DNA from: Deltaproteobacteria bacterium | GTDB taxonomy: Bacteria; Myxococcota_A; Polyangia; Haliangiales; SHYZ01 | DNA: 64,000 nucleotides | Direction: 5' to 3' | Assembly (NCBI GenBank): GCA_016210055.1 | Contig: JACQUZ010000039.1 | Coordinates: 1-64,000, forward strand | In this document: piece after piece, positions 57,225-64,000 of the stretch | How the letters are laid out: each line of letters begins with the position of its first letter | Position numbering within the stretch: position 1 is the stretch's first letter | Program-made: the position numbers and the translations under genes | Notes under the pieces: generated by a model | The model's input: only the letters and a program-made list of their open reading frames with translations | Told to the model about the DNA's origin: nothing | Database searches by the model: none

Positions 57225-59708
57225 ATGACGCGCTTCGCTAGCCTTTCCTTGGCCTTGGTACTCGGTTGTTCCTCTGAATTACCCCCTCCTCCTTCAATCG
57301 TCCACGCGCGGTTCGACCCAGAAGCCAAGGTCATTCCAATGCCGACCGACGTCTTGCGCGACGACGCGGTCGGTCGGCTGGTCTTGCCCATGGAGGACCC
57401 GCTGAATGACGCTGAGCGGGAGTTCTATTCTTTCCTAAACACGATGGATGGATGGTCCTCGACCATGTCAGCGTCGGTCGAGTTCACGGCGCCCATCGAC
57501 AAGCAAACCGTTAACGCTGATTCATTACAGGTCTGGGAATGGGGAGGCGTGCCGCGTCGCGTCAAAGACGCAGCCGTTACCTTGAGTGACGATGGCTTGA
57601 AAATAACGATTGACGCACCGCGTTCCGGATGGAAGCGGAGCGGGAAGTACGTCGTCCTTCTCCGAAGCGGGCCGAAAGGTGTCCAAGGGAAAGATGGGCA
57701 GAAGGTTGAGTGTGACGCCGCGTTCTATTTCTTGCGGCTCAAGGAGAAGCTCGACACACCTGAGCACGATCGGGCGTTTCCCGGGAACAAGCGGGCAGAA
57801 CGGATGGAGAACGCCCGCAAGTTGGAAGAAATCCGCCTGAAGCTCGCCCCATTCTTCGCCTTCTTCGAGCAAGAGAAGATCCCACGCGCAGAGGTCGCCG
57901 CGCTTTGGTCGTTTACGGTCACGCAGAAGACCGAGCTCGCCATGGACAAGGCATCACAGCGAATGCCGCTCCCCATTGACTTGCTCATTGATCCGAGCAC
58001 GGGGCGAATAGACGTTCCCGTCGCCGAATGGGATAAACCGACGGTTGCCGAGGCCAAGGGTAGATTGAACCAATTCAATGGCTTCGGCGTTTCCAGCAAT
58101 CTCCTATTCGAATTCACTGCACCCGTTGACAAGAAGACCATTACGAGCGAGTCGGTAAAGCTATTTGAGCTCTCCGATCCCCCGGTAGAGCTCAAGGCGA
58201 AGATCGTGCTTCTCGACGACCTCTTCCACGTCTCCGTCGAGCCCGAGTCGATCCCGCTCAAAGAACGTTCGAGGTACGCCGTGGTCGTGCTCGATTCCGC
58301 ACGAGACGTAGACGGGTTGACGCCGGCGAGAATGCCCGCCGGGCATTTCTTGCTCGCCAAGGCACCCGTGTTCTCGAATGGAAGGAGTCAGATCAAGGCG
58401 ATTCCCGATGCGGATGCCGAGCGCCTAGAGAAAGTCCGACAGGAGCTTCGCCCGCTCCTCGATCGAATCGGACGCGATCGAATCGTCGCTGCCTGGCCAT
58501 TTAGCACCATGTCCATTGCCCAGGAGCTCCGTGAGGCGGTGAGCATGGCATCCCGCCTCGATGTCCCAGTGCAGCCAACGGTCACGAGGACCCAGACGCC
58601 ACTCCAGGCGCTCGGCGAGTTCCCCTGGGGGGGATTATCGCTCCTGCGGGTGGGTACCGTCGTGCATGGGACGATCCCGTCCCCCGAGTTTCTCGATTCC
58701 ACTACCCGAAGCTTCCGCACGGATGGTGGACACCGGATTGAGGATATCGGATTCACGATGACCATCCCACGCGATCACAAGCCAGGTGAGCCCCTGCCAG
58801 TCGTGGTTTTCGGCCACGCAATCCTCACCGAGCGCCGGTGTGTTCTCGCCGTCGGGGACGCCCTCGCCGCCAAGGGATTTGCCGCGATCTCCATTGATTT
58901 CCCCTATCACGGCAGCCGCACCCATTGTTACACGAAGGGCCTCCTGAGCATTCCCGACCCAATCACTGGCAAGCTGACCTCCACCAACCCATGCAAGTCT
59001 GGGTATGAGTGTGCCGAGGACGGGCGCTGCGTCGATGCAACGGGAAAGGGGAACGAGCTCTCGCTATGGCCAGTCGTGAACTGGCCTCAGGCCTCCGGGG
59101 CAGCTTTCATTGAAATCGACCACATTGCCAATTCCAAGGATCACTTTGTCCAGGCGTACATCGACCTCGGTGCCCTCAGCCGCTCGCTCCGCGCCGCGGA
59201 TTGGAAGTCGGCGATCGGCTTCCCGCTCAAGACGGACAAGCTCTATTACCTCGGTCAGTCCCTGGGGAGTATTATTGGTGCAACCTTCACCGCCTTTTCG
59301 CCCGAGTTCGAGCGGATCATCCTCAACGTGCCCGGGTCCGACGTCGTCGACATGTTCGACAAGTCCCCGATATTTGGGATTCAGGTCAATGCGCTATTCA
59401 AGCGTGAGAGCGTGGAACGCGGTACGTTTGAGGCTGAGCGCTTCCTCAACGTTGGGCGCTGGTTCATGGACTCGGTGGATCCACAGAGCGTCGCCCACCT
59501 GCTAAAGGGGCGTAACACCCTCGTCCAAATGGCGCTCCTCGACGAGGTGATCCCCAATCCCTTTACCGTCAATCTTGCCAAGCTTGGCGGTATTGCGAAG
59601 CGAGACTATCTCGCCGAGCACATTTTCCTCATCTTACCTCTCGAGCTCGAGTACTTCCGCGCGACCGGTGATATCCGCGATTTCTTGACGTCTGGAACTA
59701 GTCCATGA
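57225..59708 (+). CDS. Large lipoprotein lipase/esterase (virulence-lipase-like)
   Basis: An 827-residue lipoprotein with lipobox LVLGC. Residues about 20-430 contain Ig-like/bacterial lipase N-terminal type beta domains (SVEFTAPIDKQTVNADSLQV, repeated as FEFTAPVDKKTITSESVKLF). An alpha/beta hydrolase fold follows, with VVFGHAIL, SIDFPYHGSRTHC and the nucleophile elbow LGQSLGSIIGAT (Ser). It has several Cys typical of exported proteins. The start at 57225 follows GGGAGG; an earlier frame lacks one. It overlaps a FadL-type gene by four bases, suggesting hydrolysis of external lipids coupled to fatty acid uptake. Confidence 0.85.
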   Translation: MTRFASLSLALVLGCSSELPPPPSIVHARFDPEAKVIPMPTDVLRDDAVGRLVLPMEDPLNDAEREFYSFLNTMDGWSSTMSASVEFTAPIDKQTVNADSLQVWEWGGVPRRVKDAAVTLSDDGLKITIDAPRSGWKRSGKYVVLLRSGPKGVQGKDGQKVECDAAFYFLRLKEKLDTPEHDRAFPGNKRAERMENARKLEEIRLKLAPFFAFFEQEKIPRAEVAALWSFTVTQKTELAMDKASQRMPLPIDLLIDPSTGRIDVPVAEWDKPTVAEAKGRLNQFNGFGVSSNLLFEFTAPVDKKTITSESVKLFELSDPPVELKAKIVLLDDLFHVSVEPESIPLKERSRYAVVVLDSARDVDGLTPARMPAGHFLLAKAPVFSNGRSQIKAIPDADAERLEKVRQELRPLLDRIGRDRIVAAWPFSTMSIAQELREAVSMASRLDVPVQPTVTRTQTPLQALGEFPWGGLSLLRVGTVVHGTIPSPEFLDSTTRSFRTDGGHRIEDIGFTMTIPRDHKPGEPLPVVVFGHAILTERRCVLAVGDALAAKGFAAISIDFPYHGSRTHCYTKGLLSIPDPITGKLTSTNPCKSGYECAEDGRCVDATGKGNELSLWPVVNWPQASGAAFIEIDHIANSKDHFVQAYIDLGALSRSLRAADWKSAIGFPLKTDKLYYLGQSLGSIIGATFTAFSPEFERIILNVPGSDVVDMFDKSPIFGIQVNALFKRESVERGTFEAERFLNVGRWFMDSVDPQSVAHLLKGRNTLVQMALLDEVIPNPFTVNLAKLGGIAKRDYLAEHIFLILPLELEYFRATGDIRDFLTSGTSP

Positions 59709-60898
59709 GGGCGGCATTCCTGGCCCCGGCTCTCCTGCTGCTTTCCGTCGCCCCTGCCCGCGGGGCGGGCTTTGCGGTTGCCGAGCATGGTGCGGTCGCC
59801 GCGGGAACCGCCAGCGCAGGGACAGCTCGAGAGGGAGACCCCGCCGCGGGATGGTACAATCCCGCGGCGATTGCTGATGGAGCCGGGTGGCGCGTGGGCC
59901 TTGGGATTCTGGCCGCTATCCCCGCGTTGCGCGCGTCGTCGAGCGATTCCAAGTGGGAAGCGAGCACCGAGGAACGCATCGCCACTCCACCGCACTTTCA
60001 GGCAAGCTACGCCAAGGGGGCTCACGCGGTAGGGCTGGCCCTCTCAATTCCCTACGGGGGAGGGGTTTCCTGGCCAGCGAATTGGCAGGGACGATTCGAA
60101 ATCGTCTCCTCGCAGCTGGAGTTCGCTCGTGTTGCCCCTTATTACGCATGGCGTCACGGGAGGCTTCGACTCGCTGCGGGATTCCACATCGATGCCGGCC
60201 GCATGAAGATCCATCGCAGGCTCGATTTCATTGACACCGAGGGGGATGTCTCCCTGAACCTGGCTGGTGCGGGCCTGGGATTCGATCTAGCTGCATTTGT
60301 GAACGCGACACCCCAGTTGGACCTGGGGCTTAGCTTCAAGAGTCGGACTCGGTTGGCCCTTTCGGGAAATGCCGATTTCACCGTACCCGACGCGTTCCTA
60401 GGCAAGGCGGCAGATCAACATGCCAGGGTTGAGATGACATTGCCGGATCGACTGGCCATTGGAGCTCACTGGCACGAAGGACCTTGGGCGCTGCTTCTCG
60501 ACGTAGATATCACCTGGTGGAGCGTGCACAAGAAGCTCGTGATCGATTTTGCGAACGAAGAACCAGATGACGCGATCCAGGAGAACAATTGGAAGACGAC
60601 GGCGGCGTTGCGTGGCGGAGCGGAATGGTTCCCTGCGGAAAATTGGGTCCTTCGAACGGGCGTCTATCTTGATCCCTCCCCCGCAAGAGACGACTCGCTC
60701 GCGCCGTCCTCTCCTGACTCGACCCGGGTTGGAGGCACGGTTGGGCTTGGGTACGCCCTGGGTCGGTCCTGGGCCATGGACGCATTCTATGAGTACATGT
60801 GGATCCTCAGCCGCGAAGCCAAGAACGAGGAGGCTCTCGCAGCGAGATACAGCGGCCATGCCCAGCTCTTTGGGCTTGGGCTTCGGTATTCGTACTAA
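59705..60898 (+). CDS. FadL/OmpP1-type outer membrane fatty acid transporter
   Basis: A 397-residue barrel with a signal peptide ending in PARGA. The N-terminal GFAVAEHGAVAAGTASAGTA and DPAAGWYNPAAI are the hatch-domain hallmarks of FadL (NPA motif). It is followed by beta strands ending in LGLRYSY with a terminal aromatic. FadL proteins take up long-chain fatty acids or hydrophobic compounds across the outer membrane. Its ATG overlaps the lipase stop (ATGA), so the two are cotranslated and probably work in sequence. Confidence 0.88.
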   Translation: MRAAFLAPALLLLSVAPARGAGFAVAEHGAVAAGTASAGTAREGDPAAGWYNPAAIADGAGWRVGLGILAAIPALRASSSDSKWEASTEERIATPPHFQASYAKGAHAVGLALSIPYGGGVSWPANWQGRFEIVSSQLEFARVAPYYAWRHGRLRLAAGFHIDAGRMKIHRRLDFIDTEGDVSLNLAGAGLGFDLAAFVNATPQLDLGLSFKSRTRLALSGNADFTVPDAFLGKAADQHARVEMTLPDRLAIGAHWHEGPWALLLDVDITWWSVHKKLVIDFANEEPDDAIQENNWKTTAALRGGAEWFPAENWVLRTGVYLDPSPARDDSLAPSSPDSTRVGGTVGLGYALGRSWAMDAFYEYMWILSREAKNEEALAARYSGHAQLFGLGLRYSY

Positions 60899-61091
60899 GG
60901 GCAGCTGGAGCGTTAGCCGTACTTGCCCACCCTCTTTTTTCCCCTCTTGGCGAAAAGATCCTGTTGCTTGACACGGCGCGCGGCCCCGAGGGATACGTCT
61001 CGCCAGCCTCTACGTGATGTGGAAGCGCCAGAACTTGGGGCATTGATCCGGCATAGAAACCGCCACCCTACAATAACGCGCGACCGGTCGC

Positions 61092-61679
61092 TCACTTTAT
61101 CCTTGAAACCAGTGCTTCAAGCAGCCAGATCTGCACCTGTCCTGCAGGGGAGCCAGCGATTTCAGCGTCGCACTTCAGCACCAGCATCGTGGCGCGCGGG
61201 AGCTTTCCGGTGACATTGAACTCCTGACGAAGAAAGTCAGCCCGAGGATCTCGCAGCGCCGTGCGCAGGGATTCGGCGACTTGCTTGGCCATGACATTCA
61301 AAACCTCGCGGGCGGTCTCGTCGAGCAGCGCCGTCGTGTCCTCCATCTTGTAGCGCTGATCGATTTCAGCCTTGGTCATTGCCATCAAGGTACCGGCAGA
61401 CACGACGTGAAATCGGAAGTCGCTAGCGACGGTGCAGGAAGGCACGGCACGCTCGTCGAAGAGAGTGATGAACTGAGAGCGTCTCCCGGTTTCCTTGAAG
61501 GCCGCGAGGGAGTTCAGGAACTTGGCCGTCCCCGGCGAAAATCCTACGGGAGCCCCGAGCAGCGTGCCGAGCCCCTTCTCAAGTGAGTCAAAAACTGCCG
61601 AAATCCTTTCGGCCCGCGTGCTAAGGACGTCAGCGCTCATCGAGCCAGCGCCCGCAGGAATCTGAAAACGCGTCGCCAT
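61092..61679 (-). CDS. CheC/CheX-like protein, tentative
   Basis: A 195-residue cytosolic protein. The helix LDETAREVLNVMAKQVAESL loosely resembles the active-site helix of CheC/CheX phosphatases, and the order of strands and helices is compatible. The likely start is the ATG at 61679; upstream codons (to 61991) are not protein-like. A flagellar or chemotaxis partner is absent from the window. It is divergent from the NHL lipoprotein and convergent with fadL. Confidence 0.45.
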   Translation of the reverse strand: MATRFQIPAGAGSMSADVLSTRAERISAVFDSLEKGLGTLLGAPVGFSPGTAKFLNSLAAFKETGRRSQFITLFDERAVPSCTVASDFRFHVVSAGTLMAMTKAEIDQRYKMEDTTALLDETAREVLNVMAKQVAESLRTALRDPRADFLRQEFNVTGKLPRATMLVLKCDAEIAGSPAGQVQIWLLEALVSRIK

Positions 61680-61942
61680 CTTCCTGGTGGATGGTAGCAC
61701 GGAGCACGCAGCAGTCAGCGTGTAGAAAGCGATCGTCGCCCGGGGAGCCCGTGCTTCGCTTGCGTACACAAGGCTCTTCAGCACCGACACGGCCACGAAT
61801 GCCAGGCTCTTGGTTCTTGATGAGCTTAGCGGGAATTCCTCCATCCCTGTGGCATTCATTCCCATGCCGGTGGGGCCGCTCGCCGGCTCCCGACTGCCAC
61901 GGCGTCGTGGCTCGCTCATTGCTCCTGTGTCGCCGCGTGACG

Positions 61943-64000
61943 ATGCCGTGGCGAGACAAGGGCCTCTACCTCTTAATTCCTGCGCTAGCACTGGCAGGCA
62001 CGGGATGCGTTACCGGCTGCGAGTCGTCGCAACGCAACGTCGTGGCAGACGGCTCGCTCCGACACGACGCCGCTCCATCGGCCAAGCGCCCATCGCCCAT
62101 CCTGGAGGAAAACCAGCGGGAAGGCGGATCGGGGTGGAAGCTTGCACCCAAGACCGATGCGATTGAATCGTACACGGATCGTCCCAGCTACCTTCCCGGT
62201 GAGTTGGCTCGAGTCCACGCGGCAGCGTCGGGGCCAATGAAAGCCCATTGGGAGCTTTGGCGCATCGGATATTACAGCGGAGTCGGCGGCCGACTTGTTG
62301 CATCGGGTGGGCCCGTGGAGATACCGACCAAGAGCGCGCCCGCGATGGACAAGGAGACAGGTGCCGTGCATGCACCATGGAAAGCCGCCTTCGACGTCGC
62401 TATCCCCGAAGGCGCTGTTACCGGAGCCTACGTTATCAAGCTCAAGACCTCCGTCGGTCAATCCTATTCTCTCCTCGTGGTGAGGGATCCGACCCCTCAT
62501 GCTCCAATCCTGTACCCGCTATCGGTCAACACCTACCAAGCATACAACACGTGGGGGGGCAACAGCCTTTACGTCAATCGGCGAGGTGATTGGCCAGAAT
62601 GGCACGCCTATGCGGTATCCTTCGACCGCCCGTATTCAATGGGCAATGGTCTGGGTCGGCTCTTCTTCTATGATTACGACTTCATCTCATATATCGAGGC
62701 GCAGGGCTACGATGTCGCGTACGCGACGGACGTGGACCTCGACGCCGATCCTGGCCTCGTTTCCGGTCGCCGCATGATCGCGTTTCAAGGCCACACGGAG
62801 TACTGGTCTGCACGAATGCGCGAGCACGTGGAATCTGGCCTGGCCAAGGGGACAAGCATCGCGTTCTTTGGAGCCAATGCTTGCTATTGGCAGATCCGCT
62901 ACGCCCCGGCGCCTGATGGACGACCAAGGCGGGTTCTGATTGGGTACAAGGAGTTCGCCGCCCGCGATCCGTTTCAGAATACCGAACCAGACCACGTGAC
63001 CACGTATTGGCGGGACTCACCGGTGCGGCGCCCAGAGAACGCGCTCATTGGAGTCATGTTCGGCGAGTGGACCTGGACCTCCACCCCACTCCTTGTCGGC
63101 GATGTCACGGCGTGGCCGTGGGTTGGCGCCGGGGCCGAACCCGGGGCCCTGATTCCGGCCATCTTCGGCATCGAGGTGGACCGACGCCATCCGAATGGTG
63201 CGGAGCCACCTGGGGTCTCGGAAATCGCGCGCTCACCAATCGAGAATCATCAGGGAGAGAACTCGATCGCCCAGTCGACGATCTACTCGGCGCCCAGCGG
63301 AGCCGAGGTCTTTGCCGCGGCGAGCCTCACGTGGTCGCGCGCCCTCTCGCGCGCGGGTTTTTGGGATCGTCGGATCCAGGTGGTCACGGCGAACGTGTTC
63401 TCTCGATTTGCCGGCAACGGATCACTGGGCTCGGAACTCGTTGTGCCCAGGAACCTTCCCGACGGAGCGCCGAAGCCGATTTACCGCGCGGGGGTTGTCG
63501 TTTCGACCGTTTCGCTCCGGCTATCTCACCCTGTCGCAGTGTCCTCGTTCATGAACGGAGACGCCGCCGTCATTGACGGGGATCGCGTGGTCCGCGTGCG
63601 ACGAGACGGTTCATTGACGCTCCTCGCCGGTGGTTCGCCTGGGGACCGAGACGGCCAGGGCACGGCCGCGGCATTTCGCAATCCCCGGGGCATTGCGGTG
63701 GGCCCGGACGATCGCGTTTATGTCGCAGATACGGGCAATCACAAGATTAAGATCATAGACGTGAACGGAACGGCCCGAACGCTCGCAGGCTCGACAGAAG
63801 GCATGAAAGATGCCACGGGCTCTGCTGCCCAATTCTCTACTCCCATGGGAATTGCCCGCATCTCCAGCGGTAACCTGCTCGTTGCCGATTCGTGGAATCA
63901 CCGCGTGCGCGCCGTCTTGCCCGATGGACAAGTGATCACGTGGGCGGGCAATGGGCAACGCGACGTGCAAGATGGCCCTGGCAGGGAGGCGAGCTTCTAT
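61943..64000 (+). CDS. Lipoprotein with DMFase-like domain and NHL repeats (partial)
   Basis: An open frame runs 686 codons to the window edge without a stop. It starts MPWRDKGLYLLIPALALAGTGC, with a lipobox. Residues about 65-510 match the N,N-dimethylformamidase large-subunit-like C-terminal domain (NTYQAYNTWGGNSLY, ISYIEAQGYDVAYATD, FQGHTEYWS). From about residue 550 NHL-type propeller repeats begin (FRNPRGIAVGPDDRVYVADTGN, FSTPMGIARISSGNLLVADS). It may bind or hydrolyse a surface substrate. The 3' end lies outside the window. Confidence 0.8.
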   Translation, partial: MPWRDKGLYLLIPALALAGTGCVTGCESSQRNVVADGSLRHDAAPSAKRPSPILEENQREGGSGWKLAPKTDAIESYTDRPSYLPGELARVHAAASGPMKAHWELWRIGYYSGVGGRLVASGGPVEIPTKSAPAMDKETGAVHAPWKAAFDVAIPEGAVTGAYVIKLKTSVGQSYSLLVVRDPTPHAPILYPLSVNTYQAYNTWGGNSLYVNRRGDWPEWHAYAVSFDRPYSMGNGLGRLFFYDYDFISYIEAQGYDVAYATDVDLDADPGLVSGRRMIAFQGHTEYWSARMREHVESGLAKGTSIAFFGANACYWQIRYAPAPDGRPRRVLIGYKEFAARDPFQNTEPDHVTTYWRDSPVRRPENALIGVMFGEWTWTSTPLLVGDVTAWPWVGAGAEPGALIPAIFGIEVDRRHPNGAEPPGVSEIARSPIENHQGENSIAQSTIYSAPSGAEVFAAASLTWSRALSRAGFWDRRIQVVTANVFSRFAGNGSLGSELVVPRNLPDGAPKPIYRAGVVVSTVSLRLSHPVAVSSFMNGDAAVIDGDRVVRVRRDGSLTLLAGGSPGDRDGQGTAAAFRNPRGIAVGPDDRVYVADTGNHKIKIIDVNGTARTLAGSTEGMKDATGSAAQFSTPMGIARISSGNLLVADSWNHRVRAVLPDGQVITWAGNGQRDVQDGPGREASFY

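Overview
The window is high-GC, densely coded bacterial DNA that most resembles Myxococcota (Polyangia-like Deltaproteobacteria). This placement is inferred from gene content, not from a marker search. Pointers are Ser/Thr kinases with PEGA or zinc-ribbon/WD40 modules, a bactofilin, an F1-type ATP synthase operon without the a and c genes, an OmpA protein with thrombospondin type 3 repeats, many lipoproteins, a STAND/TPR/winged-helix regulator and a remnant of a type III secretion locus. No rRNA, tRNA, CRISPR array or intact insertion sequence was seen.

Layout. Positions 1-3.7 kb are accessory: a zinc-ribbon protein, a decayed DUF4258-like toxin beside an intact zinc-finger/HTH antitoxin with a perfect palindrome in front, and a small protein overlapping a nucleotidyltransferase. 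4.0-13.0 kb is an envelope cluster: two lipoproteins, an OmpA/TSP3 porin-like protein and two tandem TonB-dependent receptors. 13.0-17.5 kb holds a receiver protein, endonuclease IV, a receiver-like/HATPase protein and a PEGA kinase. 17.6-24.4 kb is bactofilin followed by ATP synthase b', b, delta, alpha, gamma, beta, epsilon. The beta gene carries an in-frame TAA where a conserved Tyr codon is expected.

24.4-31.8 kb holds a hemerythrin, a secreted alpha/beta hydrolase, a DUF4105 membrane protein, a 1032-residue STAND regulator and fused sctL/sctN remnants. 31.9-38.3 kb has a lipoprotein and then a tight operon of S55-like peptidase, secreted beta-propeller and TPR protein. 38.3-44.3 kb has a secreted metallophosphoesterase, two small conserved genes, a cytochrome c lipoprotein, NDH-2 and an SRAP protein. 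44.3-53.6 kb holds transporters (MFS, two divergent POT peptide transporters, TauE with a divergent LysR regulator), a PIG-V-like glycosyltransferase and small enzymes. 53.6-64 kb holds a kinase-pseudokinase-WD40 protein, a lipase-FadL pair, a CheC/CheX-like protein and a lipoprotein with a DMFase-like domain and NHL repeats that runs off the window.

Most genes look vertically inherited housekeeping or envelope functions. The points most worth a second look are the interrupted atpD, the decayed toxin with its palindrome, the T3SS relic, the S55/propeller/TPR operon, the kinase-pseudokinase fusion and the two-lipoprotein/OmpA/two-receptor cluster.
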